DNA of 64,000 bases from Parvibaculum sp036499025 (GCA_036499025.1 DASYEM010000097.1:1-64000), one strand, 5' to 3'; numbered from the stretch's first letter, positions 44,118-54,709 are shown. A program made the numbers and translations. Notes: generated by a model not told the origin, from the sequence alone.

Positions 44118-44612
44118 TCAATCGGATGCGATGGTCTTCTCCAGCCGCCACACCACCACCGGCACCCGGCCCTCCATATGGCCGAGGCTATGGTCCACTT
44201 CGCCGGCGACTTCCCAGCCGTGCTTTTCGTAGAAAGCCCGCGCGCGATTGTTGCCCTTGCGGCATTGCAGCCAGATGCGCTTGTGGCCCTGCGCCCGCAG
44301 TGCCTCCTCGGCGGCGGCCAGAACCAGCGGCGCGACGCCGCGTCCATGCCAGGCGGGCAGCACGAAGACCTGCCCTATCCCGTCATCTTCCCAGCTTGCA
44401 AAACCAACCACGCGGCCGCCGTCGCAAGCCGCGACGCAGTTCGGCAAAGCCGTCGCGATGCGTTCGTCGAAAAACCGGATGGGACGCCGCGTCGCCACAT
44501 CCGGGTCGAGCGCCGCATGGCTTTCATGCCAACCGTCATGCCAAACGCGAGCGAGCGCCGGAATGTCTCCGGCGCTCGCTGGTCTCAAAGTGATGTCAGG
44601 CGCGTCGCTCAA
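44118..44612 (-). CDS. GNAT N-acetyltransferase with TTG start, coupled to acyl-CoA dehydrogenase gene
   Basis: A 164-residue acetyltransferase beginning LSDAPDITLRPASAGDIPAL. Motif A is GQVFVLPAWHGRGVAPLVLA, and the C-terminal part has RIWLQCRKGNNRARAFYEKH and GWEVAGEVDHSLGHMEG. No ATG is available at the proper place; a TTG at 44612 overlaps the TGA of the upstream acyl-CoA dehydrogenase gene (TTGA) and gives exactly the family N-terminus. The further upstream open frame lies inside the dehydrogenase in another frame. The substrate is unknown. Confidence 0.82.
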   Translation of the reverse strand: MSDAPDITLRPASAGDIPALARVWHDGWHESHAALDPDVATRRPIRFFDERIATALPNCVAACDGGRVVGFASWEDDGIGQVFVLPAWHGRGVAPLVLAAAEEALRAQGHKRIWLQCRKGNNRARAFYEKHGWEVAGEVDHSLGHMEGRVPVVVWRLEKTIASD

Positions 44613-45817
44613 AGTCCGAGGACCGCCTTCGCCATGATGTTGCGCTGAACTTCGTTCGAGCCCGCATAGATCGAGGCTTTGCGCAGCGAGAAGTAGTAAG
44701 GCGCCGTCGTCATCGCATAAGCGGGTCCGACCGTCGGCTCGTTCGTCTCCGCCATCCCGTCCTCGACGAAGGGCGTGATGTAGGAACCCACGGCTTCCAC
44801 CGCGAGCTGCGAGATCGCCTGCTGGATTTCTGTGCCGCGGCACTTCAGCAGCGAGCTTTCAGGGCCGACATTGCCGCCGGTCGAAAGCGCCGAGAAGATA
44901 CGCAGTTCGGTGAATTCCATCGCCACGATCTGCGCGTTGAGATCGGCCGCCGTCGCCTGAAACTCCGGCTGATCGGCCAGCGTCTGATCGCCCACTTTCG
45001 TGTCGGCGGCGATCTGCCGCACCTTCTTCAGCGCGCGATAAAGGCCCGCCGAATAAGGGTTTCCGCGCTCGAACTCGAGCAGATACTTGGCGTAGGTCCA
45101 ACCCTTGTTCTCTTCGCCGATCCGGTTTTCCATCGGCACCTTCACGTCGGTGAAGAAGACCTGATTGACTTCCTGATGCGGCGCGGGCGTTCCGTCGAGC
45201 AGGATCAGCGGCTCGACCTTCACACCCGGCGTCTTCATGTCGATCAGCAGGAACGAGATGCCTTCCTGCGGCTTGCCCTCTTTCGAGGTCCGCACCAGAC
45301 AGAAAATCCAGTCCGCCCACTGCGCCACGGAGGTCCAGATTTTCGATCCGTTGACGAGATAGTGGTCGCCCTTGTTCTCGGCCTTGGTCTGCAGCGAGGC
45401 GAGATCGGAGCCCGCTCCCGGCTCCGAATAGCCCTGACACCACAGAACATTCGTCTCGAGAATATCCGGCAGGAAGCGCTTCTTCTGCTCGGGCGTTCCG
45501 AATTTCATGATGACGGGCGCCACCATGGTCGGACCGAAAGGCACCGTATGGGGAACGCCGGCACGGCCCATCTCGACGTCGAAGATATATTTCTGCGACG
45601 TCGAAAAACCCGGACCGCCATATTCCACCGGCCAGTTGGGTGCGAGCCAGCCCTTCTTCGCCAAGGACTTCTGCCACTGAACATGGCTCGCCTTGTCGAT
45701 ATAGCCATGCTTTGAGCGCGCATGTTTGGCGCGCATCGCAGGCGTATAGGCTTCCTCGATGAAGGAGCGCACGTCCTTGCGGAACGCTTCGTCTTCCGTG
45801 CTGAAATTCAGATCCAT
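44609..45817 (-). CDS. Acyl-CoA dehydrogenase (large-subunit-like)
   Basis: A 402-residue acyl-CoA dehydrogenase. Signatures include LGTPEQ-like KFGTPEQKKRFLPDILETNV, CQGYSEPGAGSDLASLQTKA and the C-terminal SIYAGSNEVQRNIMAKAVLG with a Glu in the catalytic position. It resembles the alpha-type subunits of heteromeric actinobacterial and alphaproteobacterial enzymes acting on sterol side chains or long acyl-CoAs, and is similar in layout to the protein at 61940-63130. No small partner subunit is adjacent; a GNAT gene is translationally coupled to its end. Confidence 0.9.
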   Translation of the reverse strand: MDLNFSTEDEAFRKDVRSFIEEAYTPAMRAKHARSKHGYIDKASHVQWQKSLAKKGWLAPNWPVEYGGPGFSTSQKYIFDVEMGRAGVPHTVPFGPTMVAPVIMKFGTPEQKKRFLPDILETNVLWCQGYSEPGAGSDLASLQTKAENKGDHYLVNGSKIWTSVAQWADWIFCLVRTSKEGKPQEGISFLLIDMKTPGVKVEPLILLDGTPAPHQEVNQVFFTDVKVPMENRIGEENKGWTYAKYLLEFERGNPYSAGLYRALKKVRQIAADTKVGDQTLADQPEFQATAADLNAQIVAMEFTELRIFSALSTGGNVGPESSLLKCRGTEIQQAISQLAVEAVGSYITPFVEDGMAETNEPTVGPAYAMTTAPYYFSLRKASIYAGSNEVQRNIMAKAVLGL

Positions 45818-45826
45818 GGGATCGCC

Positions 45827-46123
45827 TTATCCAATCTTTTCGGCGAAGACGAGGCTCGGCGCGCCGCCGAGAAGTCCGCCGAACTTTGCGCCAGCCGCCT
45901 TGAAGTATTCCGACTTGCCATGCGCGTCGAGATCGGCCTGCGTCGCATATTGTTCCATGATGATGTAGGTCGAGCCGTCCGACTTCGACTTGAAGAAGTC
46001 GTATTGCAGGCAGCCCTTTTCATTGGCGAGAACCTGCGAGCGCAGACCGCCGAAAATCGTCTCGAATTCCGCTTCCTTGCCCGCCTGAATTTTCAGCGTG
46101 GCGACGAGACCGATGGTGGCCAT
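45827..46123 (-). CDS. Putative quinol monooxygenase (ABM/YgiN family)
   Basis: A 98-residue ferredoxin-like antibiotic-biosynthesis-monooxygenase domain. It begins MATIGLVATLKIQAGKEAEF and has GCLQYDFFKSKSDGSTYIIM and EQYATQADLDAHGKSEYFKA, both close to the family consensus. It probably acts without metal or cofactor on a quinol or related aromatic. The start has GGGAGA upstream. It lies 9 bases before the acyl-CoA dehydrogenase gene on the same strand, so the two are likely co-transcribed. Confidence 0.85.
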   Translation of the reverse strand: MATIGLVATLKIQAGKEAEFETIFGGLRSQVLANEKGCLQYDFFKSKSDGSTYIIMEQYATQADLDAHGKSEYFKAAGAKFGGLLGGAPSLVFAEKIG

Positions 46124-46251
46124 GTGTTTCTCCCGGTTTGTTGGTTTCTGAGTTCGAATTGCCGCGACTTTAGGGGGATTAAGGCCTCGCATCAACGGCC
46201 AGAGAAAAGGGATGCCGTTCGGGAATGAACAGCAGTCGCCATATTTTCAGT

Positions 46252-46333
46252 GTCATCCCGGGCTTGTCCCGGGATCCAGGGGCTCCAGCACGGAGCGAGC
46301 GGCTACTGGACCCCGGCACGAGGCCGGGGTGAC
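46252..46333. repeat. Palindromic intergenic repeat, GTCATCCCGGG family
   Basis: The left arm reads GTCATCCCGGGCTTGTCCCG and the right arm CCCCGGCACGAGGCCGGGGTGAC, with GGATCCAGGGGCTCC and CTACTGGACC pairing inside. This is a dispersed palindrome of a kind frequent in alphaproteobacteria. It lies between the crotonase and monooxygenase genes. Confidence 0.82.
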
Positions 46334-46359
46334 AGCAATTTTTTGCCGCAAGCCTTCCC

Positions 46360-47160
46360 TCACTCCCCCTTGTAGTCCGCAGGCCGCTTTTCAAAGAAGG
46401 CGTCCAGCGCCTCCTTATGGTCGCTCGTGTGGTGCGCCAGCGCCTGCATCGAGGCCGAAAGCTCCATGATGTTGTCGAAGCTCGTCATCATGCCCTGACG
46501 CAGAAGCTGCTTCGTCATGCGCAGCACGTCCGGCGCCTGGCCGCAAATCTTGTCGGCCACGGTCCGTGCGCGCGCCATAAGATCGGCGGCGGGTACGACC
46601 TCCGAAACGAGACCCCATTCCTTGGCCGTCTTCGCGTCGATCGTGTCGCCCGTGTAGAGAAGCTCGCTCGCCCGCGCCATGCCGATGATGCGCGGCAGCA
46701 GCCATGCGCCGCCGTCGCCGGGGATCAGACCGATCTTCAGGAAGGTCGCGCCGAAGATCGCCGTGTCGGCCGCGATGCGCGTGTCGCAAAGGCAGGCGAC
46801 GTCATTGCCAAGCCCGATGGCCGGGCCGTTGACCGCCGCGATCACCGGCACCTCGATGCCCCAGACGGAGCGCACGATCCGGTGGATTCCGCCGCGATAG
46901 CGTTCGCGGATATGGACGCCGGGTCCGCCGAAGCCTTCGGAGCCCTCGCGCATCGCCTTCACATTGCCGCCAGCCGAGAAAGCCTTGCCCGCGCCCGTCA
47001 GGATGACGCAGCGGACGCCCCGGTCGGCGTTGATGCGCGCCACCGCGTCCGTGAAATTCTCCGGGTCGTCGGCCGCGCCCAGCGGATTGCGGCTTTCAGG
47101 GCGGTTGATGGTCAATGTGACCACGGGGCCTGCTTTTTCAAACAGCAGCGCATCAGTCAT
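46360..47160 (-). CDS. Enoyl-CoA hydratase/isomerase (crotonase family)
   Basis: A 266-residue crotonase-fold protein. The oxyanion-hole segments are GAGKAFSAGGNVKAM and AVNGPAIGLGNDVACLCDTR. ATFLKIGLIPGDGGAWLLPR is the usual third motif, but the second catalytic Glu position reads Asp (IPGDGG), typical of crotonases that are not classical hydratases. The start has AGAGGAG upstream. It could act in beta-oxidation or on a branched or cyclic acyl-CoA. It stands 236 bases upstream of the monooxygenase gene, with a repeat between. Confidence 0.87.
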   Translation of the reverse strand: MTDALLFEKAGPVVTLTINRPESRNPLGAADDPENFTDAVARINADRGVRCVILTGAGKAFSAGGNVKAMREGSEGFGGPGVHIRERYRGGIHRIVRSVWGIEVPVIAAVNGPAIGLGNDVACLCDTRIAADTAIFGATFLKIGLIPGDGGAWLLPRIIGMARASELLYTGDTIDAKTAKEWGLVSEVVPAADLMARARTVADKICGQAPDVLRMTKQLLRQGMMTSFDNIMELSASMQALAHHTSDHKEALDAFFEKRPADYKGE

Positions 47161-47369
47161 ATCGGGACGCTCCTCTGGTGGGCGCAAACAGCAAAGGATT
47201 GCGCCTCGTTCTAATGACGGAATTCCGCGATGGAAGCTTCAGTTAACCATGTGTCGGAAAGCCTTATTAATAATTTTAGACGACCTTGAGCATAGACGGA
47301 ATGAGGGATTCGGCAGACGCGTGTGGGCGTGTCCTTATCTCTCCTCGCTGACGATAGGGCATTGGGCAA

Positions 47370-48884
<1,515 letters not shown>

Positions 48885-49099
48885 ACGAAGAGGCTGGTCT
48901 CGTCCTGCCGCTTCCGTTCGCTCGCCCCGCCCGCGTCAATGTCGCGCCCAAGGCGGATATTCCACCTATTGAACCGGCGCGAGTTCACTTATCATTCAGC
49001 CAGTCGGGAGGGGCCGCGTCGTTTCGGGGCCGCGGAAAGCCGTCATGGCATAAAGCCGACACAATCACACATTAGGCCTACTCCCAATCGAGCTTTGGA

Positions 49100-50110
49100 A
49101 TGTCGGATTTTAAATTGCGCCCCATCGATCATCGGACAGGCACCAGCCTTCTCGCCCTCTTGCCTCTGGCCTGCCTTCTGGCGGCCTGCGGCCCGAACTA
49201 TTCCCCCAACACCTATTCAAGCTCTGCCGTGCAGCAGGCCAGCAAGGTCGATTCCGGCATCGTGGTCGGTGTCCGCAAGGTGGCGATCAGCGTCGACTCG
49301 ACGCTCGCGTCCACGACGGGCGCCGCGGCGGGCGGCATCGCCGGTTCGCAGGTCGCAGAAGGCGCCGTCAGCGCCTTGGGCGCGCTTGGCGGTGCGGTGG
49401 TTGGCGGGCTCGGCGGAAACGAGGTCGGCCACAAGGTTCAGGACACGTTCGGCTACGAATATATTGTGCGAAAGCCCAACGGCGATCTCCTTTCGGTGAC
49501 GCAGAAGGACACGACGCCGCTCAAGATCGGACAGCGTGTGCTGCTCATTCAAGGATCTCAAGCGCGGATCGTGAACGACTATACGGTGCCCGTCGAGACG
49601 GACCTCGCCGCGCCCGCAAACAAGCCGCAATCGCCCAACGAGCCTAAGCCCGATTTGTCCAAAACGTCCGACACAAAGACCCCGGACGCCAAGACGACCG
49701 ACACCAAGACGCCCGACACCAAGACCTCCGACATAAAGACGCCCGACGCTCCGCCCGCCACCGGCGAGACGCCGCCTGCTGTGTCGAACGTCACCCCCGC
49801 TCCGGCAGGGATCACCGCCGTGCCCGAGACCCCCGCCGCAACGCCGGAGACCACGGCGCCCGCCGCGACGAATGCACCTGCCTCCTCTCCGGCCCCGTCC
49901 GGCACGACCGCTCCGGCTGCGTCATCGACCGCAGCCACGCCGCCCTCTTCCGGCTCGACGGGAACCGCCGCTCCTGCGGCCGCACCGGGCGCGACCACGG
50001 CCAACGATCAGGCAGCGGCGCCGAAAACATCGGATGGATCTTCCGGCGGCGGAGAAACGTCGAACGCCACGCCTGCTCCGATTACGCACGGTCCCGGCTC
50101 CGCGCATTGA
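49100..50110 (+). CDS. Glycine-zipper outer-membrane lipoprotein with Pro/Ala/Thr-rich tail (paralogue 1)
   Basis: A 336-residue lipoprotein. The lipobox LAAC places the lipid-anchored Cys at residue 30, followed by GPNYSPNTYSSSAVQQASKV. Residues ~70-115 are a glycine-zipper segment (TGAAAGGIAGSQ, ALGGAVVGGLGGNEVG) as in SlyB-like proteins. A conserved domain FGYEYIVRKPNGDLLSVTQK and IGQRVLLIQGSQARIV ends near residue 170. The rest is a disordered Pro/Ala/Thr/Ser-rich tail. It includes six pentapeptides of type K-T-x-D-x (49661-49750) and ends HGPGSAH. A close paralogue follows at 50306. Confidence 0.85.
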   Translation: MSDFKLRPIDHRTGTSLLALLPLACLLAACGPNYSPNTYSSSAVQQASKVDSGIVVGVRKVAISVDSTLASTTGAAAGGIAGSQVAEGAVSALGALGGAVVGGLGGNEVGHKVQDTFGYEYIVRKPNGDLLSVTQKDTTPLKIGQRVLLIQGSQARIVNDYTVPVETDLAAPANKPQSPNEPKPDLSKTSDTKTPDAKTTDTKTPDTKTSDIKTPDAPPATGETPPAVSNVTPAPAGITAVPETPAATPETTAPAATNAPASSPAPSGTTAPAASSTAATPPSSGSTGTAAPAAAPGATTANDQAAAPKTSDGSSGGGETSNATPAPITHGPGSAH

Positions 50111-50305
50111 GCTTCGCCTCGCATCGAGATAACGCGCGGTCGCCGGGCGGTCGCGTGACGGCTTGAGCGCGTCGGCGGGGAACTGAATCGCGACTTATCC
50201 GTTATCTCATTTGCACGCCATCCGCCCGGCTCGGGGCTGCAACAGGCGGTCGGCCTGCCTCGCCGCAAATCCCTCATCACGCCTGCCACACAATCGAGCT
50301 TCAGA

Positions 50306-50944
50306 ATGCCGGAGATCAAATCGCGCCGTCTATTCAGTCCCCGGACCAGTGCGAGCCTTCTCGCGATAATTCCGGTGGCCTGCCTGCTGGCGGGCTGCGG
50401 CCCCGATTACTCGCCCGACACCTATTCCAGCAATGCCGTGCAGCAGGCCAGCAAGGTCGATGCGGGCGTCATTACCGGCGTCCGCAAGGTGGCGATCAGC
50501 GCCGATGCGACGGTCGGCTCTGCCACGGGCGCGGCGGCGGGCGGCATCGCCGGATCGCAAGCCGCGACCGGCGCCGTCAGCGCGATGGGCGCACTCGGCG
50601 GCGCGGTGGCCGGCGGTGTCGCCGGCAATGGTCTCGGCCACAGCATCGACGATACGTTCGGCTATGAATATATCGTGCGTAAACCGAATGGCGATCTTCT
50701 GTCGGTGACGCAGAAAGACGAGAAGCCGCTCAGCATCGGCCAGCATGTGCTCATCATTCAGGGCCCTCAGGCGCGCATCGTGAGCGACTACACCGTCCCC
50801 GTCGCGGCGGACGCCAAAGCCGCCAAGCCCGCTTCCGTCAAACCGGCAAGCGCGCCGACGGCCGGCGCCGTGCCGCAAAGCGATGCGAAAACACCGCCTA
50901 CGGACAATGCCTCAACGACACATGGCCCCGGCACGGCGCATTGA
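50306..50944 (+). CDS. Glycine-zipper outer-membrane lipoprotein (paralogue 2)
   Basis: A 212-residue paralogue of the preceding gene. The lipobox LAGC gives Cys31, then GPDYSPDTYSSNAVQQASKV. The glycine-zipper core and the domain FGYEYIVRKPNGDLLSVTQK, IGQHVLIIQGPQARIVSDYT are nearly identical. The tail is short but keeps the ending HGPGTAH. Both genes are preceded by AATCGAGCTT 10-15 bases before the ATG, so the duplication included the translation start region. SlyB-like proteins support outer-membrane integrity; the function of this branch is unproven. It converges with the autotransporter gene. Confidence 0.86.
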   Translation: MPEIKSRRLFSPRTSASLLAIIPVACLLAGCGPDYSPDTYSSNAVQQASKVDAGVITGVRKVAISADATVGSATGAAAGGIAGSQAATGAVSAMGALGGAVAGGVAGNGLGHSIDDTFGYEYIVRKPNGDLLSVTQKDEKPLSIGQHVLIIQGPQARIVSDYTVPVAADAKAAKPASVKPASAPTAGAVPQSDAKTPPTDNASTTHGPGTAH

Positions 50945-50974
50945 ACGATCTTCCGCCGTGCCGGAAATTTCGCT

Positions 50975-53900
50975 TCAGAACCGCATCGCCCATGTCCCCA
51001 TCAGGGCGTGCCCCTCCGCATCGCCGCCGACGCGCTCCTCGTAGCTGATATCGAGCGAGGAGACCTCGTTGATATCGAACCCTGCGCCGGTGATGAGCGT
51101 ATCGCCGTCAATCGGTGCGCCCGAGACGGTGAAATCGGTGCCGCCCGCAAAGCGATGCAGGGAGGTGGGCGTGTCCGCGAATGTATGACGCCAGCCGAGT
51201 TTTCCTCTCGCCGTCAGATTCACGCCATTGCCGAGGGTGAATTCGCGCCCCGCGCTCACGCCCGCACTCATCGAGATAGCATCGATATGGCTGGCCCCAC
51301 TGATGAGCGCGGCGGGTCCGCCGGTCTCCGTGAAGCTCTCGGCATCGTTGCGCACATAAGCAAGGCTCGCATAAGGCGACAAGGAAACCGCGTCGAGATC
51401 GTATCGCTGCGACAGCTTGCCGAAGACCTGCGCGGTGCCCGACGAATAATCCGCCGATAGCGTATCGACGATACCGGCAAAAGCGACATGGCGGTCGGAG
51501 CTGATGTCATGGCGCGTATAGTTTCCGCCGAGCGAGAGCCCCGTGCGACCCCACCGCCTGCCGCCATAAATGCCGATGCCGTAATCGGTGCTGTCCGCGC
51601 TGGAATTCAATCCCGCCGTCTCGTTGCGGCTCCGCCCGGCCTGCAGCAACAGCCCTAGCCGCCAGCCGGCCACCGGTCCGTCAAAGCCTGCCGCAAAGCC
51701 GCCCGTCGTCGCAGTCGTGCCCGCCACATTGCTGCCGGCCGCGATGCTGTCACGCTTGCCGTAAATCTGGCCCCATAGGCGAGTGCCGAGAGGCGACATG
51801 AACGAGGGCACGAATCCCGCATCGATCGACGCGACGCGAGCGTTGCTTTTTATCGACGCATCGCCCGACGCATCGCCCGACGCATCGAGCGCCTCGTCCA
51901 TGCGGTCGGTCACGACATCGGCGACAAGGCCCGCATCCTGCACATAGCCACCTTCGACTGAGCTGTGGGGCTCTCCCGAAAGTGCGTCGAAAGCCGCAGC
52001 CGCCTGATCCGCGTTGAGCCCGAGGACCGCATCGTAAAGCGCGTTGCCAGCGCCGAGCGATTCCACCCCGGCCCCCGTCCCGCTCTGGTTGGGCGTCGTT
52101 CCGACGGAGCCGAAGCCGACATCGTTGCGCAGCAGGGTCAGCTCGACAGCGCCGGTTTCATATCTCAACTGCGGCGCGAGAAAAGCCAGATCGGTCGAGA
52201 CGGAGCGGAACTCGCCAAGGACATTGTTGGCGGTGAGAATTGTATAGACCGTACTCGCGTCATAAGACGTCCCGGTCGCCGCAGCGACACGAACCGTACC
52301 GTCCAGCGCCGCCGTGCCCGTCACGGCAATCTTGTCCGTATTGCCCGCCGCATCGACATCGAACGCGTAGATCGAGTTCGGTTCAAAAATCGCATTCGCG
52401 GTGGAAAGCGTTTGCGCCGCGCCATTGCCACGCATGTCGATCATGCCGCTATTGGTCAATGTCGTGATACCTGCGAGCGAGCCCGTCACAATGAGGGTGC
52501 CGCTATTGTCGAAGGCGCCGTTGATCCGGTTCTCCGCGTTGACGGTGCCGCCATTTGTGAAGGCCCCTGTCCACACGCCTTTATTGTTGATGGTTCCGGC
52601 ATTGGCGAGCACCGAGCCGTTCCAGATGCCGTCGAGACGGTTTTCGATCGTGCCGTCATTGCCTGTCACATCGCCGTTCCATGTGACGCCGGACCGATTG
52701 CTGATGCCGCCCGTATTGCCGGTGATATCGCCCGTCCAGACGCCTGTATAATTTATCACCTTGCCGGCATTTGCCGTGACGTCGCCGTTCCATGCGAAGT
52801 CATTGTAGATCGTGACGGCATTGCCTTTGACGTCGCCGATCCAGGTCCCGTAATTGTCGATCAGCGCATGCGTATTGCTGCCGCCGCCATTGGCGATCAC
52901 GTCGCCGGTCCAGGTGCTGTCCGCATAATTGTAGATGGCGTTGTTGTTGCCGAGAACGTCGCCTTTCCAGGCAGCGCCGTTCTGGTTGACGATCTGGCTG
53001 TCGGAGGCGATCACATCGCCGGTCCAGACGGCATCCTCGCCATCGTTGAAGAAAAAGCCGCTATTGCCTTTGACGTCGCCGGTCCAGCTTCCGTAGTTCT
53101 GGAGGGTGCCGGTCCCGTTGGTCACATCGCCCGTCCAGCTTCCATCGGCGTCGTTCTCGACCGTTCCGGTATTGCCCAGCACATCGCCGATCCAGACGCC
53201 TGCACGATTGACGACGCTGGCTTCATTCGTCACGACGTCGCCCGTCCAGGTACCGCCCATGACCAGAATGCTGTTGCTATTGCTGACGACGTCGCCTTCC
53301 CACGATCCGTCGAGCTGGAATATCCAGCCATTGTTGCTGGCGACGTCACCTTTCCAGATGCCGGAATTTTCAATTTGTCCGCCATCCATGGCGGCCACAT
53401 CGCCGGTCCAGGTGCTGTCCTCCCGGTTGAAGATGACGTTGGTGTTGCCGAGCACATCGCCGTTCCAGGCGGCGCCGTTCTGGTTGGAAATCTGGCTGTC
53501 GTTTGTCACCACGTCGCCGGTCCAGACGGCGTCGGCGCCGTCATTGCCGATCCCGCCGATGCTGTTGCTGGCGACGTCGCCGTTCCAGCTTCCGTAATTG
53601 TTGACCGTGCCTGTATTGTCGAGCGCATCGTTGACGGTGCCGTCATTGCCGATGTTGCCGTTGTTGGTGAGGCTGCCTCCTTCGCCGATGGTCAGCGTGG
53701 CGCCGGTCGCGACATGCAGCGCCGCGCCGTCGGCGACAGTGGCGGAACCGAAAGAGGCCTCGTTATCGCTCGCCCCCGTTCCGATTTCGAGTGTGCCTGC
53801 GTTGACCGCGAGCGTTCCGAGCGAAATCTCGCCACCCAGTGTCAGGTTCGCGCCGTCTTCCTTGGTCAGCGTCCCCTCGCCGCTCATCGCTCCGTTGAAC

Positions 53901-54709
53901 GACGTGTCGTTGCCGGTTCTCATCGTCAGCGTCGCGCCGTCGTCGATGCTCACCACCGCATCGTCAGGCAGGGCGTCGTCCACCGCTTCGAGCGTGCCCT
54001 CCTCAACCGAGACAGTGCCGGTGAAATCATTGGCGGCATTGGTGAGCACAACCGTTGAATCTCCCGACTTCACGAGATTGCCCGTCCCCGTCAGATAGGC
54101 ATCGACCGTGGCGGTGTCGCTTGCAGGCGACAGCGCGAAAAGAACCGAAGCCCCGATGGTGCCGCCGGCCGATGTCGCCGCCGCGTCGGTCAAATTATAA
54201 GTGTCGATTGTCAGTACGCCGCCCAGATTGCCGCCCGAATGATTGTAGGTCGGCGTCAGGATCGTGAGCTCGCTCACATCGCCGCCCGATTGGGTGAAGG
54301 CGCCGCCCGCGCCGACAGTGACGCTACCGGCGCCGCTGAACAGGCCGGCCGTCATGTCGACCGTCGCGGCGTCGAGAGCGCCCGCATCGTCGATCTCGAT
54401 CTGGCCGCCGCTCAGATTGAGCGTGTCGACCGAATAGGACGAACCGATTGTGGCCTCTCCGTCCGAGACATTCGCCGTGTCCGCGCCTGTCGGGGCGGTC
54501 TGCGGATTCCAGTTTGCGGCCGTTCCCCATTGGCCCGAGCCGCCGCCCCAGTCGATCCCGGCGGCATGGGCGCCTTGCGCGCCGACCGACAAGGCGATCC
54601 CCGCCACGGCCGTTCGCAGAAGGGTTCGCAGGCGTAAGCCCATGAATTCAGGGCGCACGAAGACGGTGCGGCGGCAATGGCCGCACGCCGAACGACTGAC
54701 ATCTGACAT
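50975..54709 (-). CDS. Autotransporter with WxGDV-repeat passenger
   Basis: A 1244-residue type V secretion protein. An N-terminal extension of about 22 residues (MSDVSRSACGHCRRTVFVRP) precedes a hydrophobic signal ending GAQGAHAAG. The first passenger part has WGGGSGQWGTAANWNPQTAP and an autotransporter-associated repeat (LVKSGDSTVVLTNAANDFTG). Residues about 365-715 contain 19 units with a W-x-G-D-V core (two degenerate), each followed by about 15-20 Asn/Gly-rich residues. The last ~285 residues are the beta-barrel (from FMSPLGTRLWGQIYGKRD), ending in the expected aromatic (GTWAMRF). I use the ATG at 54709; an ATG at 54643 also precedes the signal. It may act as an adhesin; no protease motif is seen. 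Confidence 0.9.
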   Translation of the reverse strand: MSDVSRSACGHCRRTVFVRPEFMGLRLRTLLRTAVAGIALSVGAQGAHAAGIDWGGGSGQWGTAANWNPQTAPTGADTANVSDGEATIGSSYSVDTLNLSGGQIEIDDAGALDAATVDMTAGLFSGAGSVTVGAGGAFTQSGGDVSELTILTPTYNHSGGNLGGVLTIDTYNLTDAAATSAGGTIGASVLFALSPASDTATVDAYLTGTGNLVKSGDSTVVLTNAANDFTGTVSVEEGTLEAVDDALPDDAVVSIDDGATLTMRTGNDTSFNGAMSGEGTLTKEDGANLTLGGEISLGTLAVNAGTLEIGTGASDNEASFGSATVADGAALHVATGATLTIGEGGSLTNNGNIGNDGTVNDALDNTGTVNNYGSWNGDVASNSIGGIGNDGADAVWTGDVVTNDSQISNQNGAAWNGDVLGNTNVIFNREDSTWTGDVAAMDGGQIENSGIWKGDVASNNGWIFQLDGSWEGDVVSNSNSILVMGGTWTGDVVTNEASVVNRAGVWIGDVLGNTGTVENDADGSWTGDVTNGTGTLQNYGSWTGDVKGNSGFFFNDGEDAVWTGDVIASDSQIVNQNGAAWKGDVLGNNNAIYNYADSTWTGDVIANGGGSNTHALIDNYGTWIGDVKGNAVTIYNDFAWNGDVTANAGKVINYTGVWTGDITGNTGGISNRSGVTWNGDVTGNDGTIENRLDGIWNGSVLANAGTINNKGVWTGAFTNGGTVNAENRINGAFDNSGTLIVTGSLAGITTLTNSGMIDMRGNGAAQTLSTANAIFEPNSIYAFDVDAAGNTDKIAVTGTAALDGTVRVAAATGTSYDASTVYTILTANNVLGEFRSVSTDLAFLAPQLRYETGAVELTLLRNDVGFGSVGTTPNQSGTGAGVESLGAGNALYDAVLGLNADQAAAAFDALSGEPHSSVEGGYVQDAGLVADVVTDRMDEALDASGDASGDASIKSNARVASIDAGFVPSFMSPLGTRLWGQIYGKRDSIAAGSNVAGTTATTGGFAAGFDGPVAGWRLGLLLQAGRSRNETAGLNSSADSTDYGIGIYGGRRWGRTGLSLGGNYTRHDISSDRHVAFAGIVDTLSADYSSGTAQVFGKLSQRYDLDAVSLSPYASLAYVRNDAESFTETGGPAALISGASHIDAISMSAGVSAGREFTLGNGVNLTARGKLGWRHTFADTPTSLHRFAGGTDFTVSGAPIDGDTLITGAGFDINEVSSLDISYEERVGGDAEGHALMGTWAMRF

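Noticed and set aside
51965..54058. 697-residue open frame on the plus strand opposite the autotransporter
   Set aside because: It mirrors the repetitive GC-rich autotransporter gene, has no ribosome site or family resemblance, and the minus-strand frame has a signal sequence, repeats and a barrel.
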